Assembly: GCA_035606175.1 (NCBI GenBank)
Contig: DATNFW010000065.1
Location: 1 to 64,000, forward strand
Source of the DNA: JASHUC01 sp035606175
GTDB taxonomy: Bacteria; Pseudomonadota; Gammaproteobacteria; Steroidobacterales; Steroidobacteraceae
Direction of reading: 5' to 3'
Length of the DNA stretch: 64,000 nucleotides
Shown: piece after piece, positions 50,943 through 59,874 of the stretch
Numbering within the stretch: the first letter of the stretch is position 1
Layout: each line of letters opens with the position of its first letter
Program-made: the position numbers and the translations under genes
Notes under the pieces: generated by a model
Database searches by the model: none
What the model saw: only the letters and a program-made list of their open reading frames with translations
Told to the model about the DNA's origin: nothing

Positions 50943-52430
50943 CTAGGGCGACTCGCGCCAGCCTCCCCCGAGCGCTTTGTAGAGCTCGACGAGGTCGGTG
51001 GACTCGGCCGTGGTCGCCTGTGCGCGTGCGAGCTCGTTCTGCTGGAGCGTCCGTTCGGCATCGAGCACCTCGATGAAGCTCGCAAGTCCGCTCTCGTATC
51101 GCTGCCGCGCAAGCGTCAGCGCGTTTCGACTGGCTTGCGAGGCGGCCACGAGCGATGCGCGGCTCGCCTGCTCGGAAGAGTACGCAGCGAGCGCGTTCTC
51201 CACCTCGTGAAGGGCGTTGAGCACGGTGCGGGCGTAGTCGATCGCGGCCTCCTTCTCCCGCGCATCCTGCAGCCGGATGACGGCGCGGCGGGCGCCGGCC
51301 TCGAAAATCGGCAGCTCCAGAGTGGGACCTAGCGACCCGAAACGACTCGCGGCTTCGATCAGCCGCGAGAGCCCCTCGGACTGATACCCTCCGGCCGCGC
51401 TCAGCGTGAGCCGCGGGAAGAGATCCGCCACTGCGACTCCAACACGAGCCGTCGCCGCGTGCAGACTGGCCTCGGCGCGGCGAACGTCCGGACGGCGCCG
51501 CGCGAGCTCCCCTGGCAACCCGACCGGCACGCGCGGAGGTGCCGGGGGCACGGGGCTCGCTCGAGCGAGCTCCGCGCGCAACGCATCGGGCTCGCGATCC
51601 ATCAGGCGGCTCAGCTGATTGATGTCCTGGGTGATCTCGCGCTCGAGCGGCGGCACCTGCGCCTCTGTGACGCTCACCTCGCTCGAGGCGTTCTCGACGT
51701 CGAGGTCGGTCGTGAGGCCCGCATTCCACCGCTCGCGCGTCAAGTCGTACACGTCGCGCTGCGTCGCGAGGCTCTGCTCGAGAATCGAGCGCCGCAGCTG
51801 CGCGCCGCGCAAATCGATATAAGCCTCCGCCACGTCGCCGGCGAGTGAGATGCGCACGGCCCGTTCGTTCTCGACTGCGGACGTCACGTCCGCGTCGGCC
51901 GCCTCGATGGAGCGGCGCACGCGGCCGAACAAATCGAGCTCCCAGGAGGCGCTGAGGCCAAGCTGATACTGGTTGAAAGGATTGGAAATGGTGACGCCGG
52001 GCGGCAAGCCCCTGAGGCCTCCCGACCCGGCGATGCCGAAGACGGCGCCGTTCGGCGTGTTGAGACTGAAGCGCTGGCGCGTGAAGCTCGCATTGGCAGC
52101 CAGAGTCGGCCAAAGCCCTGCCGCGGTTTGCTGGCGCTGCGCACGCGCCTCCTCGATGCGCACCACCGCCGCGCTGAGGTCGAGATTCGCCCCGAAGCTG
52201 CGTTCGATGAGCGAGATCAGCGTCGGGTCTTTGAAGCTCGACCACCACTCCGCGAGGTCCGGCGTGCGCGTCTCGATCGCGCTCGCCGGGCCGCCGCCGA
52301 GCGCCGTGCGCGACCAGGTCGAAGGCACGGCGGGTTTGGGCGGGACGAAATTCGGCCCGACCGCGCAGCTCGCAAGGAGCAGCGCAAGCCCGCCGATCGA
52401 GGCCCGTGCCACCATTGCTCCGGCACTCAT
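50943..52430 (-). CDS. outer-membrane efflux lipoprotein (NodT family)
   Basis: A 495-residue TolC-like protein. The N terminus SIGGLALLLASCAVGPNFVPPK has a lipobox (LASC), giving a lipid anchor. Two outer-membrane efflux repeats follow, with RIEEARAQRQQTAAGLWPTL, ELARRRPDVRRAEASLHAATARVG and RYESGLASFIEVLDAERTL as family motifs. It is the last pump gene of the ABC-type efflux operon, placed 18 bases after the second permease, and provides the outer-membrane exit duct. Confidence 0.92.
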   Translation of the reverse strand: MSAGAMVARASIGGLALLLASCAVGPNFVPPKPAVPSTWSRTALGGGPASAIETRTPDLAEWWSSFKDPTLISLIERSFGANLDLSAAVVRIEEARAQRQQTAAGLWPTLAANASFTRQRFSLNTPNGAVFGIAGSGGLRGLPPGVTISNPFNQYQLGLSASWELDLFGRVRRSIEAADADVTSAVENERAVRISLAGDVAEAYIDLRGAQLRRSILEQSLATQRDVYDLTRERWNAGLTTDLDVENASSEVSVTEAQVPPLEREITQDINQLSRLMDREPDALRAELARASPVPPAPPRVPVGLPGELARRRPDVRRAEASLHAATARVGVAVADLFPRLTLSAAGGYQSEGLSRLIEAASRFGSLGPTLELPIFEAGARRAVIRLQDAREKEAAIDYARTVLNALHEVENALAAYSSEQASRASLVAASQASRNALTLARQRYESGLASFIEVLDAERTLQQNELARAQATTAESTDLVELYKALGGGWRESP

Positions 52431-52448
52431 GATCGCTGGCTCATGGGG

Positions 52449-53567
52449 CTATTGCAGCCGGCTGCGAAACATCCACGCAGCCCCCGTCAGCGTGAATGCG
52501 GCGATCACCGCGAGCGGCCAGAGGTCCGGGCCGAGCTGCACGAAAGAGCTGCCCTCGAGATAGACGCGCTGCGCGATGTCGACGGCGTAGCGCAGCGGAT
52601 TGATGAGAGTGAAGTACTGCAGGGCGAGCGGCATGTTCTCGAGCGGAGTGGTGAGGCCCGAGAGCGTCGCGAACGGCATGATCAGCAGGAAGGAAAACAG
52701 CATCGCCTGCTGCATCGTGTAGGAGACCGCCGAGACCATGAGCCCCAGGCCGACCGAGGCGAGCACGAAGCACGCCATGCCGAAATAGAGCGTTAGATAG
52801 GAGCCCGCGAACGGAATGTGAAACCAGAGCTGCGCGACGAGCAGGACGCCGGTTGCCTGCATGAGGCCGATGAGCATGGCCGGAACGGCCTTGCCGGCCA
52901 TGATCTCGTAAGGCCGGTACGGAGTCACGAGCAGCTGATCGAACGTGCCCTGCTCACGCTCGCGCGCGACCGACATCGCCGCGAGCAGCATCGTCTGCAG
53001 CAATGTGAGCTGCCCGATCATGCCCGGGATCATGTTCCAGCGCGTCTCGAGGTTCGGGTTGTACCAGGCGCGCAGCTCGACTTTGACCGGCGGGCCGGCA
53101 AGATCGTGCTCTCGACGCCAGTCGGCATTGAATCCCTCGACGACTGCGCTCGCGTATCCGGTTGCCGTTCCGGCCGTGTTTGAATTGCGGCCGTCGGCGA
53201 TCACCTGCACGTCGGCCGCCCGGCCCGCGCCGAGCTTCCGCCCGAAATCCGGAGGGATGGTGACGACGATCAACGCCCGGCGGTTGTCGATCGTCGCCCG
53301 AATCTGATCCGCGCTTTGAAGGCTCGCGACACGCTCGAATATGCCGCTGCCGTCGAACTTCGCAACGAGCTCGCGCGATGCCGCGCTTCGGTCCTGATCG
53401 AGCACGGCATAGGAGACGTGATTGAGATCGTAGGTCGCCGCGTAGCCGAAGATGAGCGTCTGGATGATCGGCGGCAGCAGCAGGCTGTTGCGCGAGCGCC
53501 GCTCCTTGAGCACGGCGAGCAGCTCCTTGCGCGTGAGAGCGATGATGCGAAGCAGCGAACCGAGCAT
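52449..53567 (-). CDS. ABC-2 type efflux permease (YbhR-like)
   Basis: A 372-residue ABC-2 permease. One N-terminal helix is followed by a large periplasmic domain (about residues 45-175, with VLDQDRSAASRELVAKFDGSG) and five C-terminal helices carrying EREQGTFDQLLVTPYRPYEIM and MPFATLSGLTTPLENMP. This is the layout of YbhR/YhhJ drug exporters. It starts 4 bases after the other permease stop and would form a heterodimer with it. Confidence 0.9.
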   Translation of the reverse strand: MLGSLLRIIALTRKELLAVLKERRSRNSLLLPPIIQTLIFGYAATYDLNHVSYAVLDQDRSAASRELVAKFDGSGIFERVASLQSADQIRATIDNRRALIVVTIPPDFGRKLGAGRAADVQVIADGRNSNTAGTATGYASAVVEGFNADWRREHDLAGPPVKVELRAWYNPNLETRWNMIPGMIGQLTLLQTMLLAAMSVAREREQGTFDQLLVTPYRPYEIMAGKAVPAMLIGLMQATGVLLVAQLWFHIPFAGSYLTLYFGMACFVLASVGLGLMVSAVSYTMQQAMLFSFLLIMPFATLSGLTTPLENMPLALQYFTLINPLRYAVDIAQRVYLEGSSFVQLGPDLWPLAVIAAFTLTGAAWMFRSRLQ

Positions 53568-53571
53568 GACC

Positions 53572-54717
53572 TTACGCGAGCCTCTTGTGCGTGATGAGGC
53601 GCGTGCCCGCGCCGATGAGAAGCAGCATCCCGGCGAGGACTGCGAGATTCGGGAGCAGCACCGACCACAGGTCCCCGGCGAGGAATACGGTCTGCAGCAG
53701 CGTCACGTAATAGCGCGCGGGCAGGACGTAGGTAATGGCGCGGATCGCGACTGGCATGCTGCGCAAATCGAATAGGAACCCCGAAAGCATGAACGCGGGC
53801 ATGAAGGTCGCGAGCATCGTGAGCTGGCTCGCGACCAGCTGATTCTTCACGGCGGAGGAGATGAGGAGCCCGATGCCGAGCCCGACGAGCACATAGAGCA
53901 TCGAGGCGCCGGTCAGCACCCCGAGCGAGCCGCGGACCGGCACACTGAACAGAAATTTAGCGGAGACGACGCAGAGGAGGAGTCCCACCATGGCAAGCCC
54001 GAAGTACGGGATGGTCTTCCCGAGCAGAATCTCCCCGCTCCTCACGGGTGTCACGAAGAGCGCCTCGAACGTCCCGCGCTCCCACTCGCGCGCGACGACC
54101 ATCGCGGTGAGGAACGCGCCGATGAGCGTCATCACGAGAACGACCACACCGGGCACCAGGAAGTAATGGCTGTCGTTCGCCTCGTTGAACCACATCCGCG
54201 TCTCGACCGAGACCGGGCCGCCGCCTGCTGCCGCGCGCCCCTCGGCCGCCTCGCGCGAAGACCACGCGGCGATTGCTCCCTGGACATACGCTTCCATCAG
54301 GCGCGCCTGGTTCGCATCGGTGCCGTGCACGATCACCTGCACTACGGCATCGCCCTGACTCAGACGGCGCGCGAAGTCCGAGCGGACGCGGACGATGCCG
54401 TCGACGGCGCGGCTCTGCATCAGGCTCTCGGCCGCCTGCATCGAATGCACGATCTGCGGATGAAAATAAGGCGAAAGCTGAAAGCTCGCCGCAAGAGCGA
54501 CCGCCTCCGGGGAGGTGCCCTCCAGATCGAGCGCCACGGGAACGTTCTTCACATCGAGCGACAACCCGAAGCCGAAGAGCAGGACGAGGATGAGCGGCAG
54601 CACTACACCGATCGCGATGCTCGCCGGATCGCGGATGATCTGGCGCGACTCCTTCTTGACGAGCGTCCAGACGCGCCTCGCCCGCGGCTTCCAGGCGGCT
54701 GCCTCATCGCCCCTCAT
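53572..54717 (-). CDS. ABC-2 type efflux permease (YbhS-like)
   Basis: A 381-residue ABC-2 permease with the same plan as its partner: N-terminal helix (IAIGVVLPLILVLLFGFGLSL), periplasmic domain, then five helices with REWERGTFEALFVTPVRSGEILLGK and FMLSGFLFDLRSMP. ATG 54717 is chosen because GGAGG is about 9 bases before it; a GTG five codons upstream (54732) is possible but overlaps that ribosome site. It follows the ATPase gene by 40 bases. Confidence 0.9.
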   Translation of the reverse strand: MRGDEAAAWKPRARRVWTLVKKESRQIIRDPASIAIGVVLPLILVLLFGFGLSLDVKNVPVALDLEGTSPEAVALAASFQLSPYFHPQIVHSMQAAESLMQSRAVDGIVRVRSDFARRLSQGDAVVQVIVHGTDANQARLMEAYVQGAIAAWSSREAAEGRAAAGGGPVSVETRMWFNEANDSHYFLVPGVVVLVMTLIGAFLTAMVVAREWERGTFEALFVTPVRSGEILLGKTIPYFGLAMVGLLLCVVSAKFLFSVPVRGSLGVLTGASMLYVLVGLGIGLLISSAVKNQLVASQLTMLATFMPAFMLSGFLFDLRSMPVAIRAITYVLPARYYVTLLQTVFLAGDLWSVLLPNLAVLAGMLLLIGAGTRLITHKRLA

Positions 54718-54757
54718 GCGAGCGACCTCCACTGCCGCGCGTCATCTTGCGGCCGCA

Positions 54758-56707
54758 TCAAGCCGCCTGCCCCGCGCGGCTCGCCTCGCGCTCGCGCGCC
54801 TGCTCGACGACCGTGATGAACGCATCCTCCATGGTCGGCTCGCGCCCGGCCTCGACGTGAGCGAGCCTGCGGATCTCCCCGGGAGTGCCCTGGGCGAGCA
54901 CGCGGCCCGCATCCATGATCGCGACGTGATCGCAGTACTCCGCCTCCTGCATGAAGTGCGTCGTGACGATGACGGTGACACCCTGATCCGAGAGCGCGGT
55001 GATCCGGCGCCAGAACGCGCGCCGGGCGAGCGGATCGGCGCCGCTCGTCGGCTCATCGAGGAAGAGGATCTCCGGCTCGTGCAGAAGAGCTGCGCTCATC
55101 GCGAGGCGCTGTTTGTAGCCGCCCGGCAGCTCCCCACTCGGCAGCGCCGCATGATCGGCGAGCTCGAACTGGCGCAGCGCCCAGTCGATGCGCTCGCGGC
55201 GGCGGCGGCCCTGCAGGCCGTAGGCCGCTGCGAAGAAGTCGAGGTTTTCCGCAACCGTGAGCTGGCCGTAGAGCGAGAACTTCTGCGCGACGTAGCCGAG
55301 GCGCTGCCGCGCGGCCGCACTCGCGCGGCGCACGTCGACACCGACGATCTCGAGCACGCCGGCCGTGGGGGCGAGCAGTCCGCAAAGCATGCGAAACGTC
55401 GTCGTCTTGCCCGCTCCGTTCGGCCCGAGCAGCCCGAATATCTCGCCCCGGCGCACCTCGAAGCTCACATGATTGACGGCGGTGAACGCCCCGAAACGCT
55501 TGACGAGATCGGCGACGCGAACCACCACCTCGTCTGCGCGTGCCGCGAGCGGGCGTTCGAGCTCGATGGCAGCGAGCGTCTCGCGAGGGGCGGTCCGATT
55601 GAGCAGCACCATGAAGCCATCTTCGAACCGGGCCGGCACGGGCGTTCCCTGCGGAGCGGCGGTTGTGCCGGGATGCGCTGCATCGACTGCGCCCAACGCA
55701 TCGACTGCGCCCAACGCCTCGACTGCGCCCGCAGACCCGTGCTCGGCCATCACCCATCGCACGCGCCCGCCGTCGGGCACGGCATCGATCACGCCGGGAT
55801 CATCGAGGAGGCGAGCCTGCATGCGCCGCGCCGTCTCACCGGCCGGGTCGGCGATGAATGTGCGGCCTTCGGCGAGCCTCGTTACCTCCTCCGGTGCGCC
55901 CTGAGCGAGTACCTGGCCACGGTTGAGGACGATCACGCGGCTCGCACGCTCGGCCTCATCGAGATACGAGGTGCTCACGAGGACCGTTAGATGTTCGCCG
56001 TGCACCAGGTGATGCACGATCTCCCAGAGCTCGCGGCGCGAGAGCGGATCGACGCCGACCGTAGGCTCATCGAGGAGCAGCAGCTGCGGGGAGCGCACGA
56101 GCGTGCACGCGAGGCCGAGCTTCTGCTTCATGCCGCCGGACAGCCGGCCCGCGAGCCGCCGCGTGAAGGCGCCGAGGTTCGTCATCTGCATGAGCTGGGG
56201 ATAGCGCCGGCCGCGCTCCTCGGCGGTCACGCCGTGCAGGTCCGCATACAAATCGAGGTTCTCCTGCACGGTGAGATCCTCGTACAGGCCGAATTTCTGC
56301 GGCATGTAGCCGACGCGGTCCTGCACGCCCTGGGGATCGGCCGCAGGATCGATGCCGAGCACGGCGAGCGTGCCCGCCTCGGCAACGAGCAGTCCGGCAA
56401 GGAGCCGGATGAGCGTCGTCTTTCCGGCGCCGTCCGGGCCGACGAGCGCCGTGAGCTCACCGGCGGCGACATCGATCGAGACGCCATCGAGCGCCGGCAC
56501 CGGCCCGCTCTCACGCTCGCCCGCAGGCTCGGTGCTCCGCGACCGCCGCCGTTCGCGCTTGACCTCCCCGAATGTCTTGCGAACGTCGCGCGCGATCGCA
56601 ACGGGCGCGCGGCTGCCGCTGAAGCCGTTCCCGCCACCGCCGGCGCTGCTGCCGCCGCTGCCACTGCTGCGGTCGCCTGCCGTCATCTCGGGATTCGATG
56701 CGTTCAC
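54758..56707 (-). CDS. double ABC ATPase of the efflux system (YbhF-like)
   Basis: A 649-residue protein with two nucleotide-binding domains in one chain, as in E. coli YbhF. Domain 1: Walker A GPDGAGKTT, signature LSGGMKQK, Walker B LLLLDEPTVGVDP. Domain 2: GPNGAGKTT, signature-like LPGGYKQR, Walker B ILFLDEPTSGADP. In domain 2 the LSGG serine is proline and in domain 1 Walker A has D for N, so the two sites may differ in activity. The linker holds a short repeat. GTG 56707 overlaps the upstream stop by 4 bases. Confidence 0.92.
   Translation of the reverse strand: MNASNPEMTAGDRSSGSGGSSAGGGGNGFSGSRAPVAIARDVRKTFGEVKRERRRSRSTEPAGERESGPVPALDGVSIDVAAGELTALVGPDGAGKTTLIRLLAGLLVAEAGTLAVLGIDPAADPQGVQDRVGYMPQKFGLYEDLTVQENLDLYADLHGVTAEERGRRYPQLMQMTNLGAFTRRLAGRLSGGMKQKLGLACTLVRSPQLLLLDEPTVGVDPLSRRELWEIVHHLVHGEHLTVLVSTSYLDEAERASRVIVLNRGQVLAQGAPEEVTRLAEGRTFIADPAGETARRMQARLLDDPGVIDAVPDGGRVRWVMAEHGSAGAVEALGAVDALGAVDAAHPGTTAAPQGTPVPARFEDGFMVLLNRTAPRETLAAIELERPLAARADEVVVRVADLVKRFGAFTAVNHVSFEVRRGEIFGLLGPNGAGKTTTFRMLCGLLAPTAGVLEIVGVDVRRASAAARQRLGYVAQKFSLYGQLTVAENLDFFAAAYGLQGRRRRERIDWALRQFELADHAALPSGELPGGYKQRLAMSAALLHEPEILFLDEPTSGADPLARRAFWRRITALSDQGVTVIVTTHFMQEAEYCDHVAIMDAGRVLAQGTPGEIRRLAHVEAGREPTMEDAFITVVEQAREREASRAGQAA
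55681..55730 (-). repeat. 18-bp tandem repeat in the ABC ATPase linker
   Basis: CATCGACTGCGCCCAACG occurs twice in perfect tandem (55681-55698 and 55699-55716), followed by a diverged third partial copy. Read on the coding strand it gives the repeat GAVDAL in the linker between the two ATPase domains. The length is a multiple of three, so copy changes keep the frame. Confidence 0.8.
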
Positions 56708-57876
56708 GAGGTCGGACCAGCGGAGAGCTCGCTCGAGGAGCATCCGGCGATTGCATCGGCGGGAGGGGCATCGGTGCGAGGCGCATTCTCCGGCGGAGCC
56801 GGTCGGCCCTCATCGGTGTCGTCAGCCGATGGCGCGTTAGTTCCCGCCGTGCCGCCTGCCGCGGCGCCGCTCGTTGCGCCCGGCTGACTCGCACTGATCG
56901 GCAAGTACACGGTGGCGGGCATCCCGAGCCGCAGGACATCTCTCGGGTCCTCGACGAATACCCGCACTTCGTAGACGAGGCTCGAGCGCAGCTCCTGAGT
57001 CTCGACCGTCTTCGGGGTGAACTCCGCCACGGAGGAGACGTAGCCGACCCACCCGTCGAAGCGTCGGTGCGGGAACGTATCGACCGCGATGCTCCCCCGC
57101 ATCCCGGGTCTCACGGACCCGAGATCCTGCTCGGAAACGTACGCCCGTACCCATTTCGGATCGGTAATCGCGAGTGTGAACGCAGTCTTCTGCGGGGAGG
57201 CCATATCGCCGGGCTCCGCGATTCTCGAGCGCACGACGGCGCTGAGCGGTGCCCGGAGCTCGGCGTCCGAGACGGTCCGGCACAGCAGTGCAACCTGCGC
57301 CTGCTCGCCGCGGAGCTGCGCTTCCGCCTGTGCCACATCCTCCCGACGCGGGCCGGCGACAGCGAGGGCAAGCGCCTTTCGGTTGACGTTGAGGCGCGCC
57401 GCGGCCACCTCGGCGGCCGCCTGCGCATCGTCGAGGTCCTGGCGGCTCACCGCCCGTCCGCCCGATGACTTCGAGAGCGCGAGCAGGCGTTGATACTTCG
57501 CGGCGGCTGCGTGAGCGTCGGCTGCGGCGAGTGAGACATTGGCGCGCGCCTGAGCAATCTCCTCGGGCCGGCTGCCGTGGTGCATGCGCTCGACGACGGC
57601 ACGCTGCGCGGCGGCGACGGCCTGCGCCTGCGCGAGCTGCGGCAGGAGCCGGCTCTCGTCGAGACGCGCGAGGACCTGACCGCGCCGCACGCGCTCGCCC
57701 TCACGGGCATAGACCGCGGCGATGCGCTCGGTGTTATTGAAGGCGAGATCGACCTGACGCAGATCGATATTGCCGTAGAGAACGAGCTGCGTGCGCTCGC
57801 CGTGGCGATGCGTGAGCCACAGCCCGAGCCCCACGGCCACAGCGACTCCGATCACGACCACGATCCAGCGCTTCAC
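56704..57876 (-). CDS. HlyD-family efflux adapter (YbhG-like)
   Basis: A 390-residue membrane-fusion protein. It has an N-terminal anchor (WIVVVIGVAVAVGLGLWL), a first lipoyl half (YGNIDLRQVDLAFNNTERI), a long coiled-coil hairpin (LARLDESRLLPQLAQAQAV to about residue 180), a second lipoyl half (LRAPLSAVVRSRIAEPGDM) and a beta-barrel, then a Gly/Ala/Pro-rich C-terminal tail of about 50 residues that looks disordered. The GTG start at 57876 has GGAGGG upstream. It is the first gene of the adapter-ATPase-permease-permease-OMF operon, controlled from the divergent TetR region. Confidence 0.91.
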   Translation of the reverse strand: MKRWIVVVIGVAVAVGLGLWLTHRHGERTQLVLYGNIDLRQVDLAFNNTERIAAVYAREGERVRRGQVLARLDESRLLPQLAQAQAVAAAQRAVVERMHHGSRPEEIAQARANVSLAAADAHAAAAKYQRLLALSKSSGGRAVSRQDLDDAQAAAEVAAARLNVNRKALALAVAGPRREDVAQAEAQLRGEQAQVALLCRTVSDAELRAPLSAVVRSRIAEPGDMASPQKTAFTLAITDPKWVRAYVSEQDLGSVRPGMRGSIAVDTFPHRRFDGWVGYVSSVAEFTPKTVETQELRSSLVYEVRVFVEDPRDVLRLGMPATVYLPISASQPGATSGAAAGGTAGTNAPSADDTDEGRPAPPENAPRTDAPPADAIAGCSSSELSAGPTS

Positions 57877-57951
57877 TGCCTGCCCTCCGCCCGTGTGGCC
57901 CGGGCGCTGCACCGCTCCGTCGGCCGGCACGCTCGACTTTCGCGCGCCGAT

Positions 57952-57989
57952 TGTCTATCGTTCGACAGATATCTGTCAATCGATAGACA
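57952..57989. promoter_or_regulatory. 38-bp nested palindrome, TetR operator
   Basis: Outer arms TGTCTATCG (57952-57960) and CGATAGACA (57981-57989) and an inner perfect palindrome GACAGATATCTGTC (57964-57977) share exactly the same centre, between 57970 and 57971. Over the 19-base half site 17 positions pair. It lies 15 bp before the TetR start and 75 bp before the divergent adapter start, so one bound repressor can control both. Nested GACAGAT/TGTCTAT-like half sites suggest two dimers may bind. Confidence 0.85.
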
Positions 57990-58004
57990 TTCGATGTGAC
58001 CAGC

Positions 58005-58706
58005 ATGCCTCGGACCGCGCGCCGCAACTCATCGCGACCCCGGCGACATCCGCCGGCGGGCGGCTACGCTCGCGGCAAGCGCACGCGCCGGCGCATCATC
58101 GAGACGGCGATCGAGATGTTCGGCAGCCTCGGCTTCGAGCGCACCGCCACGCGCGCGATTGCACGGCGCGCCGCGGTGAGCCTGCCTGCGCTCACCTACT
58201 ACTTCGGCGGCAAGGAGGGGCTGCAGCGCGCGTGCGCGGAATACATCGTGAGCGACGTGCATGGGCGTCTCGAGCCCGCGGCGGCCCACGTCGCGGCGGC
58301 GCTCGGCCGGGCGCGCCTCTCGCGCCGCGAGCTGCTCGAGCTGCTCAAACGGGTGATCGAGCCTTTCATCGAGGGCATGGCGACCGAGCGTCCGGAGAGC
58401 TGGGTGCTCTTCTTCACGCGCGCCCAGAGCGAGCGCAGCGCCGCCTTCGACGTGCTCTTCGAGCGGGTCGCCGGACGAATCATCGCGCTCACCGCCGAGA
58501 TCGTCGCGCGCCTGCTGCACCGTGCGCCGGACGATCCGGAGGTCATGATCCGCGCGCTCGCCATAATCGGGCACACCGCGCTCGTGCGCCGCGCGCGCCC
58601 TATTCTGCTGCGCGCGCTCGGCTGGACGGACTTCAGCGGGAAGCGGCTCGAGCTGTTGAAGGAGGCGCTGTGGCGCCAGGTTGCCCGAGGACTGGCAGAA
58701 GATTGA
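58005..58706 (+). CDS. TetR-family repressor (CecR/DUF1956 type)
   Basis: A 233-residue TetR protein. The helix-turn-helix is RRRIIETAIEMFGSLGFERTATRAIARRAAVSLPALTYYFGGKEGL. The C-terminal domain, with VEPFIEGMATERPESWVLFFTRAQ-like helices, resembles CecR (YbiH), which in E. coli controls the ybh efflux genes. The divergent operon here is the same type of pump, so the pairing is conserved. ATG 58005 is preferred to GTG 57996. The N terminus has an extra basic stretch. Its last 74 bases overlap the convergent phosphoesterase gene. Confidence 0.92.
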   Translation: MPRTARRNSSRPRRHPPAGGYARGKRTRRRIIETAIEMFGSLGFERTATRAIARRAAVSLPALTYYFGGKEGLQRACAEYIVSDVHGRLEPAAAHVAAALGRARLSRRELLELLKRVIEPFIEGMATERPESWVLFFTRAQSERSAAFDVLFERVAGRIIALTAEIVARLLHRAPDDPEVMIRALAIIGHTALVRRARPILLRALGWTDFSGKRLELLKEALWRQVARGLAED

Positions 58707-59874
58707 GCTTCGGGTCGGCTGCGTAGCCGAGTGGGGCAAGACCGAAGATGGCCTCGACGGTCGCAAGCAGCGAGTAGTGGTTGTACGGCACGTCCGACGT
58801 CGTGCCCGCCTCTACAAACGGCGACAGCGCGACGGCCCCAATTCGACCTCCACCCAATCCGACCAGTCCCGGCGGGAACCGCGCCCCGGGGAGCGGGCGC
58901 TCGTCGCAGCAGGACTCGGCCATCTCGGCGCCGAGGGCGTTCGACTCGTCGAACGTCACGATGAGGAGCCCGTCCCGACGAAACGCCGCCGAGCCCCTGA
59001 TGACCGGCACCCATCTGCGCAGGAACTCGTCCGAGGATTGAAGCCTCCCGGGCTCCCCGTCCGCGCACGGCCCGTCGTGCCCGTCGTGGCAGAGGTTCGG
59101 GGTGATGAAAACGTAATTGGGCGTCGTCCGTGCCGCGCTCAAATCGTGGGAGAGCTCATCGAGCGGCACGACGTGCGCATCGCAGCGCGCGCGATCGTCG
59201 ATGATCGAATGAAAATAGACGAACGGGTCGTGTTTGGAGGCGTACTGATCGGTGCGCGTCGCAAACTGCAACGGATCGCGCTCACCGAGCTCCACGTGGC
59301 CGCAAGTGCGGCGCTCGCGCGCGGGATCCTTGCCCATGTCCTCCATGTAACCCTTCCACGTCAGTCCTGCCGCCTCGAGCTGATCCGGGAGCGATCTCAC
59401 CCAGCGTGGATAGACGCAGCCGTGACCGAGCGCCTGCCCGTGCGCATCGACGCCGGCGCGGGTAGCCACGAAGTCGGTATATCGCTGGCAATCGGCCTGC
59501 GTGTCCTCGTTCGGCGCCTGCCCGCTCACGAGCGCAATGTAATTGTCCAGGCTGTTGTGGCCGATCGCGTAATAGCGCGTAAGGAGCAGGCCCTCGGAAA
59601 TGAGCGTGTGGGCGAGGTACGGAGCGGCCGAGTGAGGCCCGAACGTCGTGTCGAAGGACTCGTTCTCGAGAACGATGAGAAACACGTGCCTGACGCGGCC
59701 CGGCACTGCCGCGCGCGTTGCAGCCGGCACCGCCCCGGGCTGACGGGTCGGCACCGCTGCGGCTCGCCCGGACGGCGCAGCAGGCGCCACTTGGACTGCC
59801 GCGATACCGAGAGCGATGGCGAGCGCTATGACGAGAGCGGCCGCCGCAGGCCTGCGCCCGCGTGAGAGCCTCAC
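58633..59874 (-). CDS. secreted phosphoesterase (phospholipase C / acid phosphatase family)
   Basis: A 413-residue secreted enzyme of the phosphoesterase family (PF04185 type). A signal peptide (residues 1-33) is followed by VFLIVLENESFDTTFGP with the metal-binding Glu-Asn, GHNSLDNYIALVSGQAPN, FITPNLCHDGHDG, and LLIVTFDESN. The LENxSFD and GHNSLDNY motifs mark the acid-phosphatase/phospholipase C branch of the alkaline-phosphatase superfamily. Its start overlaps the M13 stop by 4 bases, forming a two-gene unit. Its 3' end overlaps the TetR gene on the other strand by 74 bases, with both reading frames well conserved. Confidence 0.88.
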   Translation of the reverse strand: MRLSRGRRPAAAALVIALAIALGIAAVQVAPAAPSGRAAAVPTRQPGAVPAATRAAVPGRVRHVFLIVLENESFDTTFGPHSAAPYLAHTLISEGLLLTRYYAIGHNSLDNYIALVSGQAPNEDTQADCQRYTDFVATRAGVDAHGQALGHGCVYPRWVRSLPDQLEAAGLTWKGYMEDMGKDPARERRTCGHVELGERDPLQFATRTDQYASKHDPFVYFHSIIDDRARCDAHVVPLDELSHDLSAARTTPNYVFITPNLCHDGHDGPCADGEPGRLQSSDEFLRRWVPVIRGSAAFRRDGLLIVTFDESNALGAEMAESCCDERPLPGARFPPGLVGLGGGRIGAVALSPFVEAGTTSDVPYNHYSLLATVEAIFGLAPLGYAADPKLNLLPVLGQPGATAPPSTARAASR

